Origin: Tubiluchus corallicola
Lineage: Eukaryota; Priapulida; Priapulimorpha; Priapulimorphida; Tubiluchidae
NCBI GenBank assembly: GCA_030141605.1
Contig: JAQGDQ010000006.1
Coordinates: forward strand, 1,575,067 to 1,639,066
Length of the DNA stretch: 64,000 nucleotides
Direction of reading: 5' to 3'
Shown: positions 54,381 through 64,000 of the stretch, one piece after another
How positions within the stretch are numbered: the stretch's first letter is position 1
Layout: the number at the start of each line of letters is the position of its first letter
The notes under the pieces: generated by a model
What the model was told of the DNA's origin: nothing
The model's database searches: none
Seen by the model: the letters and a program-made list of their open reading frames with translations, nothing else
Made by a program: the position numbers and the translations under genes

Positions 54381-54402
54381 AAACTTTAGAAAACTAAATA
54401 CA

Positions 54403-55295
54403 ATGCAAAACTACGCACTTAGATTAATTCATGGCTCCTCTAACAAAACTGCTAAACAACATGCTGCTTCTGCAACAAGCTTAAGAGCGTCCGCAAAAAT
54501 ACCAATATCAGAAGCCTATCGAGATTACAAAACACTGATATTTCTTTATAAATATATCAATAAACTGAGCATTCCATTTATAAACAATCCCTTAGCATTC
54601 ATTCCTGATACCACTTTAAACAATAGAACACACAATTTAAAGCAAATTACAGTAAACAATAAATTTGGAAATAACTCTATATCAAAACAGGCCATACATT
54701 TATGGAACTTACTACTCAGTGACATAAAACTAATAGAATCTCTCCACCAATTTAAAAAGAAATTAAAAGAATATCAATATAACAGGTGTCAAGTTCCACA
54801 TTGTGCATCTGATACTAATTACACAGACTCAACTTTCATCTACCCCCGCCCCTGACTCCATAAAACGATTAAAAAAGTAAAATTTTTAAAAAATTATGTA
54901 ATGTAATACGTGTTACGTCAGTTTTGTAATGTCAAATGTAAAAATAGTGAAAGTAATGAGTTAACATTAACAAAATGTAATGAGTGAAATTTATGTAATG
55001 TAAAGCATGTTTCTGTTGTGTCATGAAAAATGTATATATGTGTAAAATATGTCATGTAAAATTTAATGTACTTTTGTAATATTGTTTTGTAAAAATATTT
55101 TAATATTGTGTTTGTAAATATGTTCATTTATTGCATATAATTAGGCCTTAGTTTTGCACTTTAGTTTTTTTTTTAGTCTGCACTGGACGCATTTGTCTTG
55201 AACAGTGTTGTTATTTTAACATTACGCTGAGGATTACTCAATTTTATTATAATGAGTGAGCCATTTTAATGACAAATAAAGAATTAATATATATA
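54403..55295 (+). pseudogene. 5'-truncated LINE: ORF2 C-terminus and 3' UTR
   Basis: A 150-residue frame ending at 54855: QNYALRLIHG, then LFLYKYINKL, then a Trp-containing QAIHLWNLLLSDIK and FKKKLKEYQ. This is the usual end of CR1/jockey ORF2 proteins (LQNRALRxI ... WNxLP...FKxxLK). A roughly 440-base 3' UTR ends with GACAAATAAAGAATTAATATATATA. The RT and endonuclease are absent, so this is a dead-on-arrival insertion. Confidence 0.78.
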
Positions 55296-55299
55296 TATA

Positions 55300-56385
55300 T
55301 AAGCCATGTGATTTTGGCAATTGTTTTGTTGGAGAAAAATGTTACAAATAATCCGCTTTACGTTCATTTTCTGGTAATCTCTAATAATAGCCTAGGACGC
55401 CAAAGTTTGAGGAGCGTCACGTTTTAGACAAAATTCTTATTCTCCTCGGAAAATGTGCATACTTTCATATTCATGTAAACGGCGCATGTTATAACACACC
55501 ACAGGCAGTTACTCATCTCCCCTTCTATATATGTACCACATAACAAACAGATGCAAGGTATTACACAACAAACAGTTGCGCAATTGCACGAATATAAACG
55601 CTGTGCAAATACACATAAATAAGAATGATCACGTAGAAACTAGGTTAATAGTGTTTCTAATACACCACAAGTAATTGTTTAATCTGCTCATTGCATTAAC
55701 AGCCACAAATTCACAATAGAGATGGGCAGCACAGAACTAGGGCGTCGCAAAGTCTTGATACGCCCCTGCTAATAGCGCAGGTACTCAACGAAAAAAGTAG
55801 TTACTAGAATAGCAATCTCATGTAAATTATAGAGACATATAAAAACATGCGATAAACTGATTTGAGGAAAGCAGGAATAATGGTGATCTTGTCATGGAAC
55901 TTGGGATATATAAGAACGCTAACGCTGTTGTTTGAAATTTCCTTAATGTCTGCTGTTCGTGTAACACTGGCGTGGCTCTTTGATATCGATTATTTGCAAG
56001 TTACCACATGGACGTGGATCGTCTTGTGTTTTTGTTTGCGGAGTTTTTTTTTGTTTGCTTGCTTCAAATTTTTGCTCACTGTTTGTAAGTTGGTTTTCTT
56101 AACTCAAATAGCAAATGCTCGTGGCCCAGAACGTTTAAAAAATTTTATGTGAAAAACTACAAAACCAAACGCCAAAAAAATGTTTCACGTATTAAATAAC
56201 TTGTAAATGTGTTTGGGCAACATTCCGGGGATTTTTCCTTGCACAAGTAAGATGCTGGAAAGCAAACACAAGTATACGTAGATGATTTTAAGTTATTTTC
56301 ATTAATGGAAATGCGTTCTGCAGGCTTTGCTATTTATTACATGCAGAAATGGGATGTTTTGTGTGTCAGTGCAAAACCAGAGACC
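55300..56385. other. Non-coding interval
   Basis: The open frame at 55862-56152 is hydrophobic but has no recognisable family or splice context. Nothing else recognised. Confidence 0.4.
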
Positions 56386-56389
56386 TCTC

Positions 56390-56959
56390 TGTTGATGTTG
56401 TTGTTGTTGGCATTTTTCTGTCTCGGAAGACAATGGAGTGTGCGCTAAGAGAGTCAGTTATTGATCACATTGATGGAGCTGCAGCGTCGACTGTGGCTGA
56501 GCAGTCCGATCCTTGAACCACTGGAGTGGCTTCTCCAGGGCGCACGCCTGGGTAAGGTGTATGGAGATCCTGAGTTGCCCAGACAACAGGAACCCCTCTC
56601 TTCCTCCCTGGTGTAGTGCAGAGAAAGCAGAGCGATACGTTTAGTACTAGGTTGACTGCAGGAGGTGCCGGAGTCAGTGAGCATGCTGCATTGGTCCGCC
56701 TTCGGGGCTCCACTCCTGATTTGGAAGGTTTACTCCTCTACACATGGCCGTTGGGTCTCTTGACCTCCTCCGCCCTCTAACCGTTGGCTGCTTGTGCAGC
56801 TCCTCCGCCTAGTGTCGAGATACAGTGTGCGCATCCCGCAAGCCTACAGCACCTGATATTCCTAGGCGGTCACCTATCCAAGTACTAACCAGGCTCTACG
56901 TTGTTTAACTTCGGTGATCAGACGAGAACCGGTGTTTTCAACGTGATTTCGCCGTAGTC
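56390..56959 (-). mobile_element. 5S rRNA-headed GC-rich retroelement (SINE3-like)
   Basis: On the minus strand the 5S-like head (56840-56959) continues without a T-run terminator into about 420 bases of GC-rich body, ending in CCATTGTCTTCCGAGACAG, then AAAAATGCCAACAACAACAAC, a CAA-type tail. A Pol III head plus unrelated body plus simple tail is the plan of 5S-derived (SINE3) elements. The body is much more GC-rich than the flanks. Confidence 0.65.
56840..56959 (-). rRNA. 5S rRNA-like sequence (probable pseudogene / SINE head)
   Basis: A 120-base match to animal 5S rRNA from GACTACGGC to GCTGTAGGCTT, including ACACCGGTTCTCGT, GATCACCGAAGTTAA, GAGCCTGGTTAGTACTTGG and the closing stem. Differences from the usual animal sequence include TAAAC for TAAGC, GATAGG for GATGGG and CTAGGAATATC for CTGGGAATACC, mostly C-to-T or G-to-A. 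No downstream T-run, so it is probably not a functional 5S gene. Confidence 0.8.
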
Positions 56960-58825
56960 ACAGAGACATATAGAGATCTCTCTATTTCCGTAGCAAAACG
57001 TTTGTTTCTGCGGCAAAACTGTGTGCTAGCCATCTATCGTAAATGTCGAATGAAAATAAAATATTTTTTATGATTTGTTTCTGTTTTTAAAATTTTCTTC
57101 ATTTTTCAAACTTTTATAGTCATTTAAAGACTTTACAAGCAAGATTCGATACATTCGAAACGCAGCGTTCAATTTTGTAAAGGTTAATTGGGCCCTGTAA
57201 AGCTATTTGACTTGCAGTGTGTCCACCTCCAGGGAAATTCCTCAGATTGAGATGACATTGACTGAACTAGTCCTATTCGAAATACAGCTACAGGCTGGCC
57301 TGTGATTAGATATGGACACAGGCTATTGTTTCATAGAAATGGCTTCTATTTCGCTCTAAGACGAGTCAATAATTTGAAATGAAAAGGCGAGTTTTGCGCC
57401 CTAAAGCACAAGTGGGCTTTCAAATTTTATCTCTGCATCCACTCACCGCCCCCTTGTAATTTCAGTAACTCCCTCTTGAGTGAGGCGGGATGTCATTTGG
57501 ATGAGTAATCCTTGACATTCTTACATGAAGTTGCCTCAATTAAATCACCCGTATGTGGAAACTGTACACAAATCCAAGACATATACATACTGCCTACTAA
57601 AATTAAACGGCTACCTGTATGTAATTAAGTGATCGTCTGCAATTAATTTGTCCACGTTTAATTGCTGACAATCAAGTAATACTCTTACGCTCACGTGTAA
57701 AGGGTTCACCAAATAATAGGCGACCTCGTACCGGAAAAGACCGTAATAGATTAAAGCCGACAAAACCATGAAAAGAATCACTTAATTCTGAATAAAGAAC
57801 GTGCACTTGTTTTAATAACCTATATTGTCGCCATTCGTAGCTCTGGTGGCGACTAATCGACGTCGGGTACACAGTCACCGGAATTTCTCAATGAGACTGC
57901 TGTTATGACTCATTTCCTCAGCAACTTTGTTGAATTTGTTATTTCTGAGGATAAAAAGTAGGATAAAATTTAGAAAATAGATTACAATATTAGAAAAAAC
58001 ACCGAAACATTTATATTATATCTACTTCTAGTTCTAGTAACTTCTGTGCCTAGTGCGTTCAACGTTTCTTGCCCATACCAGTACTTTCAACAATTTAATT
58101 CAATTCTTCTTTGTTTCTGTAAAAGAAATTGCACACAGAGACCCATAGAGAAATTACTGTGGTAAGACTACAGAAACCCACAAGTTGTTCATATATTTAA
58201 GACGTCAGCAAAAATTCAGCCACTGTATGCAGTGATATCTCTCTCACTTAATTTTAACGATGGTGAATACAGGTAATTTCATTACAATTTCTATACAAAC
58301 TAAAAACTGTGAAAGTAAAGAAAACCGGGAAACTGTCATTTGCTCGCAGGACACGTGTCTAATGCGAGTAACGAAATGTGAAGCATTGTTAGTGATGCTT
58401 AGTTAGGCTCATTCAGCTTGACAACAGGAGTTGCGTTGTTTCGTGAGCAAATAAATCCAATTTAGAGGCACTAGAAAGGTCGTTGAAGTCAATCGTCCAT
58501 CGTGTTTCATGACCATTGTCAGGCTGCCTACTTTAATGCCGTTTTCATTTCATGTCAATCTTTAATGTCGTAGAAATTTTTACGGCATCTCAAAAAAAAA
58601 CTTGAGAACATTTTACTAACATCTTAAGAAACTGAAGAGTTTCTATTAACTCATCGTAAATGATTTTCGTAACTCATCATAAATAAATAAAATTGCAAGG
58701 ATGTTTACTGGAGAAAGTGATTCGTTTTTGCACCTTCACGGGTCGTACAAATGTGCAAAAATTAAGTAGCTATTTAACCATAAATATTTGTGATCAATTT
58801 AATTAAGAAAAAAAAACAAGCGAAA
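56960..58825. other. Non-coding interval
   Basis: No gene or strong repeat recognised. Confidence 0.5.
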
Positions 58826-58830
58826 ACTAG

Positions 58831-59442
58831 TTAAAGGAAAACAGGATGATTTTTCACATGCCGCCCTATATTTATAAGTATACAGCAAAAAGTATACCGC
58901 ATACATTTTAGCATCTATAATAATGCTAAAGTGTTTGTGATAATAAAATAATAGTTTAAAAACTTAACTGACGGCTGGAGATACCAGCAAGCGATGACGT
59001 CAGAACTGAACACAGTTTTGTAACAGCCAAACATTCAACGAGCTTGATGCAAGTGTTTGCAAAAAACAGAAATGGAAGTATAATGCTACTGTACAACATT
59101 GACTGTGGTACACAAAAAACTTGTCGAATTTATGTTTAAAACTTTAAAACTTAAAACCGCCGTGTTGTCATGCTATTTCACCAAAAAAAGGTAATACGTC
59201 AGAACTGAACAGAGACGTACAGTGCTTGTTTTTTATGCAATGTGTTTTCGAGATGCAGATACTATGTCTATTTAACTACTGTAGCTAATGGCGCATGAAC
59301 ACCGAGCGCACGCAAAATTAAACTTTGGTGGTAATAATTCTTTTACGTAAGTCACATAAAAAAACAATTATGTGCACTTTTAATATTTTACACATTAGAT
59401 TACTTTTAGCTATAGCTTAAGATTGGGTCCTGTCCCCTTTAA
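58831..59442 (+). mobile_element. Family B MITE-like copy 4 (full length)
   Basis: A 612-base unit: TTAAAGGAAAACAGGATG at the start, GGGTCCTGTCCCCTTTAA at the end, TTAA at both borders. This copy shows the terminal inverted repeat best (TTAAAGG against TTAAAGGGGAC). Confidence 0.82.
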
Positions 59443-59895
59443 GGAAAGAGTTGACAATTCTTTTTTTGTCTCGCTTTAGTGCACTTAGAAACGAAACTAC
59501 TCATTCATGCATTAATTTTAATTTTAACCAAATCTAGGCAGAATATTTTTAAGAATAACATACCGCATTGATAAGATATTATTTGTTCTTGTTGCCATCT
59601 TTGTCGTGGTCGCGGTTGCGACTGCTGCTGCTATTGTTGTTATGTGTTGTTATTTCAAGTAAGCATTCTAGAGAATTCTCTGCCTTGGGACCAGTATGTG
59701 ATCTCGCACATTATGTTAATTATGTAGAAATATCTGTAATCACGAACACGAAGCTAATTAATTACCATGCTGTATGTACCCAATAGAGCTATATTTATTC
59801 TGCATCCTATGTCCATGTATTTTTCAAACAAATTACTGCTTCATGAAATCTTATCATGGATAGTCCTTAAAATCCCTGCGTAAGTTTCTAAAAAT

Positions 59896-60089
59896 CGATC
59901 AGAAGATAAGACAGGACAGGACAGGACAGGACAGGATTGGACAGGACATGGCGGGACAGGACAGGACAGGACAGGACAGGACAGGACAGGACAGGACAGG
60001 ACAGGGCAGGGCAGGGCAGGGCAGGGCAGGGCAGGGCAATACAAGATAAGATAAGATCTTTATTTAAATTCGAGCTTATCTTCTGATCG
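59896..60089 (-). repeat. (CCTGT)n/(CCCTG)n pentamer array inside a 15-base inverted repeat
   Basis: Pentamers GGACA then GGGCA (59911-60038) lie next to a minus-strand retroelement tail (AATAAAGATCTTATCTTATCTTG). CGATCAGAAGATAAG at 59896-59910 and its exact reverse complement at 60075-60089 bracket the whole block. Confidence 0.85.
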
Positions 60090-60273
60090 AAGAGAACTAA
60101 ATACATCAAAAACAATGGTGATTATGGTCAGACTGCTCACTCGTGAGAGTACTGTTATTTGGTGTTTCCGTGTGGTTGCACAACAATTTTCTTACTAAAA
60201 TTTTGAAACGTATGTATAGTAGCGTCAGCTTATAGTAGGGGGTGAGCATTCTCTATCAGAAAGCAAAGAAGGA

Positions 60274-60344
60274 GTTTACAATTCCCCACGAAATTTTAAG
60301 TACTGTAACCCTAGACCTAACATTGTGTGTGGGGAATTGTAAAC
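60274..60344. repeat. Perfect 16-base inverted repeat (39-base loop)
   Basis: GTTTACAATTCCCCAC at 60274-60289 and its exact reverse complement at 60329-60344. It is followed by TTCGAA-rich sequence to about 60680. Possibly the end of a foldback element; no coding potential. Confidence 0.8.
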
Positions 60345-60699
60345 TTTAGCCCAAGTGCGAATTCGAATCGAATCAAATTTTTGACTTTCGAAATCGCTCA
60401 AACCGAGTTTCAAAATTTCAAATCCAAATCGAACTCGAAAAAATAGTCTCGCAAAGATCACGCATATTGCTTAATTTTGTACCAAAGCAAAAAAATACTA
60501 ACAATTTGGGTAAAAATCGTGCACTGAAATAGCAGCTAAATAATGGAGTTTGCATAACGTTTGAAACGGTTTAATCTTAAGGAACTTTTGTAGTAAAGTG
60601 CTGAATTACTCAAATCCAAAATTTTAAGTTCGAATAGAATTTGAATTAAAAAACTCGTTCGAACTGAATTCACCCCAAGCTTACAGCGGAAAGCACAGA

Positions 60700-61170
60700 G
60701 TGCTGATTACTGTACGACTGGAATTCAGGTTCACATTTACATTTCGTTGTAATAACTATCACATCTGCAACATTTATATTCACTGGCGAACTCTACACGA
60801 TCACCTCTATTCATCATGTTGGTAAACTCTTTACCAATAAGTGGTTTCAGTCAATCGCTCATTAAAACAATTCACATTCAGAATACACACCGTCTCCATT
60901 GATTGAGCCACACGAATGCTTTTTCTAGTCACAAATTTGTAACCAAATTTGCCTTGCGAAGAACTGTGGAATGAAAGATGATTCGTTTTGGAAATTTTGT
61001 CCATAAATGAAATACACGGAAACGGAAGTATGACCGTGTATTTTCACCGTCATTGTTATTCTACGGCGATGGCACACTAGGTGACAGCGTCCGACACCGG
61101 ACATCAAGTTTTGGATTAAACGGAAGTGCCAATCGTCCCCCATTATAGATGACTTGATGGATAAGGCAAC
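60700..61170. other. Non-coding interval
   Basis: No gene recognised. Confidence 0.45.
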
Positions 61171-61174
61171 CCAG

Positions 61175-61436
61175 TAAATGACTGACTGACAAACTGACTG
61201 ACTTCTTTAGCTAGGAACTACATGTGTTGCTGAGGGCTGTTCATTCTTTATTTGGTCGACTGCGTAGTTAACAACTGAATGACGGACTGGTTGACTGGCT
61301 GAGTGAGTGAGTGAGTGACTGACTGACTGACTGACTGACTGACTAACTGATTAACTGGCTAGCTAGCTGCTGACTGATTGACTAGCTGACTGACTGACTG
61401 ACCGACTAACCGACCGACCGACCGACCGACAGACTG
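61175..61436. repeat. (GACT)n / (GACC)n microsatellite, split
   Basis: GACT tetramers at 61175-61203 and 61280-61436, the latter with GAGT, GCTA and CGAC variants. Confidence 0.93.
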
Positions 61437-61439
61437 ACG

Positions 61440-62040
61440 CGTGAAAAGAAACAAGAATTTATTCTAGCTTATAGAATGTTTATCATCAAGAATGTTCGAT
61501 TTCTTCATTGACAGATATCTTCTTATTTTGCTTAGGAATTTTCTGACTCTGCCAGTCTTTTTATTATCTAAAACGAATTACATTACTTTTTGCGCGATCC
61601 AATTTGCACTGAACTACTTTGCTAAAATATTTACGATATAGAAATATTTTAATCGCAATATAAACTGGAGAGGGAGAATATTTAAACGGTAGAGGACAAT
61701 ATCTTGACTGAGACAAACGTAAACGGCACGCGTCAAAACTTGTTACAAATTTGCAAGCATTAGATGACAAAATTGACAAACTGAAATTTATCTGTTATAT
61801 AACCAGTAGCTACAAGGGTGTCCTTGAAAATGGAAAAACAACAAGTTATACATGGAAGAATTCAATGCTTCAATGTAATTGGTTTGTGCCAGACGGTTTA
61901 GTTAGTAGTAAGGCGTAATGGTGTAATGGGGTAATAATAATCTCTGTTATGTAGTTGTAGATTGTTATTTACAGTCGGCCCAAAAGCTCTTTGGAGCTTA
62001 TGTTAATTGTTGATCCAAAAAGGCGACTTTTTAAATAAAG
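61440..62040 (+). mobile_element. Non-coding interval ending in SINE/LINE 3' end
   Basis: No gene seen. From about 61925 the sequence GTAGTTGTAGATTGTTATTTACAG, then TTTTTAAATAAAGATTATTATT, matches the 3' end at 14380-14465 and runs into a (TTA)n array. Confidence 0.5.
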
Positions 62041-62172
<132 letters not shown>

Positions 62173-62334
62173 TATTACTATAATTTCATGCGTTGCAGGT
62201 AGAAATTACATTAAAAACATTTTGAACGATCGCTTTTTATTTGTTTCTTCAAAATCTCGACTTTCATACTAAGTCTTCACAGGTGACAAACAAATTAGCT
62301 CAATGCAAGAGACGTTGTTTTTCTTATATTAGTT

Positions 62335-62760
62335 TCTAGCAAATGTCTTAGCACAGAAAGTTCTTCGCTGGTACATGCATTTCGCCATTTGCTAGTTAGA
62401 TGGACGGAAGCCAATAGCGTCTGCATCTGTGAACACGTTGCAGAAAAAATACAGGCGCCGTATCTCCCGTTTTTAAATTTATAATTTCCCGAGTTTTTTG
62501 TGTATTACACCGAATGTTGCACTGTACTTCAAGTTTCGCTTTTGCAAACATGTGCAACACGCTCATGGAATGTTTGTGCTGTTGAAAATTATGTTCAATC
62601 ATGAAATCATCACTAGCTGGGCTTGCCAGTCGTTAATTAACTTTTTAACCTATTATTTAATTGCCAGAAATACTTTTGCGTAATTATAGGTGCTAAAGCA
62701 TATATTTACTGCACTTCAAAAAGTGAGGTAGACTGCGAAAAATAATCCTGTTTTCCTTGA
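62335..62760 (-). mobile_element. Family B MITE-like copy 5
   Basis: Reverse-oriented member: CATTTCGCCATTTGCTAGTTAG and TACAGGCGCCGTATC at one side, AATAATCCTGTTTTCCTTGA at the other. The outer TTAA has drifted to TTGA. Confidence 0.72.
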
Positions 62761-62764
62761 CAGA

Positions 62765-63250
62765 GCGCATTTATTAATTGATTGCAACTTGCAAGCTTTA
62801 CTTAGCCCTGTCCTGAAAGCTTCAAATAAACATTTCTTCTCTCATTCAAGCTGATTTCTGTCAATAGCACTACGAATTACATCCTACTGGATTCAATTTA
62901 GCAAAGTTTAATGCCATCTGTTTCTACTTCGCACTGTAATTATGCTGTAAACAGGATTTACTATTGGATTTTACAGTGGACTGTAATGCCTCCTCTAACC
63001 ATTCCAAACCGAGCATGTTGATTCACGTGCACATGTACCCCTCCTTCACAAATCCTACTATACATAAAAATTCGTTGGATTTGTGTTTTCGTTTGGTAAG
63101 ATTAGAAAAGTTAAAGGGAAAAATTTGAAACCGTTTTTAGCAAAATTTCTTCATTGTACTGATAAAAATATTCTAGTGGCTTCTTACTAAAACATAAGAC
63201 CTGGAGCAAGAGATTTATTACAAACAGGAAAAAAATAGCCACTCAAATGC
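62765..63250. other. Non-coding interval
   Basis: No gene recognised. Confidence 0.45.
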
Positions 63251-63258
63251 CATTTATA

Positions 63259-63357
63259 GGTAGGTAGGTAGGCAGGCAGGCAGGCAGGTAGGTAGGTAGC
63301 TAGGTGGGAGATAGGCAGGCAGGCAGGCAGGTAGGTAGGCAGGTAGGTAGGTAGGCA
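63259..63357. repeat. (GGTA)n/(GGCA)n microsatellite
   Basis: About 100 bases of AGGT/AGGC tetramers. Confidence 0.95.
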
Positions 63358-63399
63358 TATTCTGCGTAAAAAGACTTTTTTACATGAAGTTTTTGCTTC

Positions 63400-63570
63400 A
63401 CCTTTTGTTGATCATTTATTGCTGCTTCACCGACCACTTTATTTCTGCTTCCTCGGGCATTTTACTACTCCCTCATGGGCCACTTTTTTACTGCTTCATG
63501 GACCATTTTATTGCTGCCTCATGGACCACTTTATTGCTGCATCAAGGACCACTTTGTTTCTGCGTCATAG
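63400..63570. repeat. Short degenerate tandem repeat (~30 bases)
   Basis: Recurrent TTTATTGCTGCNTCATGGACCACT units, about five, with drift. Confidence 0.65.
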
Positions 63571-63784
63571 TGTCTTTGCCTAACCACGTGTCGGCTGAAA
63601 TTCGTTTGTTCTTGTCCTGACTGACCGCTCAATGTTTACTTTACTCCCACAGTAACTTTTAGTACCCAAATCAAATGTCAAATTCACGAACTGGAACAAT
63701 TATCTCGATGGGCTTCTTAAAAAAACAATTTCTATAACAGCTAGGACAGGGATCAATTGAGAAGTTAATGTGTGCTTAGCGACC

Positions 63785-63840
63785 GAAATTAAATAACGCC
63801 GAGCCAGGGCAGGAAATGGAGGAGCGACCGCCAAAACTTT
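63785..63840 (+). repeat. 5S rRNA-like fragment, degraded
   Basis: GCGACCGAAATTAAATAACG, CCGAGCC and GAGCGACCGCC align over about 56 bases with no length change to the 5S internal region (CACCGAAGTTAAGCAACG...GAGCC...GGGTGACCGCC). The outer stems are absent. Related to the fragment at 4425. Confidence 0.5.
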
Positions 63841-64000
63841 TTCTTTTACGTTTTATCTGCCATGCTACTCGTTGAGTGACAATATATATCTAGCCGAAGT
63901 TCCGAATTTGTGTAAGACACTACCATCTGAAAGTCCAGCGAGGATTGTCCGCACTAAAGAGATGTCCCCAACAATCGACATAATAGGTGAGTTCTGCAGT

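Noticed and set aside
55862-56152. Hydrophobic 96-residue frame
   Set aside because: Starts from a non-ATG codon and has no motif; hydrophobicity follows from T-rich sequence.
56454-56713. Two overlapping frames of 76 and 82 residues on the minus strand
   Set aside because: They fall in the GC-rich body of the 5S-headed element, with two competing frames and no domain.

Overview
This is an AT-rich, intron-bearing, repeat-heavy window from an animal nuclear genome. The only clear protein-coding gene is a class A neuropeptide receptor resembling the NPFF/SIFamide receptor group. With the many tRNA- and 5S-headed SINE-like units, LINE remnants, TTAA-flanked MITE-like families and large microsatellites, this suggests a non-vertebrate animal, probably a marine invertebrate. 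I cannot name the species or phylum from sequence alone.

The receptor locus lies on the minus strand. One exon (37844-38227) carries the start codon, N-terminus, TM1 and TM2. About 25 kb downstream is module A: a 100-base TM3 exon (12421-12520) and a terminal TM4-TM7 exon (11391-12126). A further 4 kb downstream is module B with the same design: a 100-base TM3 exon (7450-7549) and a terminal TM4-TM7 exon (5656-6355). Splice sites and phases match throughout. The TM1-TM2 exon can join in frame to either module, giving 368-residue (A) or 356-residue (B) receptors. I found no second TM1-TM2 exon. A gene with one shared 5' exon and two alternative 3' modules is therefore the leading idea; a missing, unseen or lost first exon for B is the main alternative.

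The rest is intron or intergenic DNA. It holds LINE fragments (R2-like RT at 9.1 kb, jockey/CR1-like RT at 17.5 kb, C-terminal pieces at 24.5, 31.9, 40.6 and 54.4 kb), two MITE-like families with TTAA ends (about 0.5-0.7 kb each, five or more copies each, one pair arranged as a large inverted repeat at 2.9-4.1 kb), tRNA-like Pol III units, a 5S rRNA-headed GC-rich element near 56.4-56.96 kb, and long simple repeats. Several of the simple repeats sit directly at the AATAAAG-type tails of retroelements.

No CRISPR array, prokaryotic operon or viral genome was seen.
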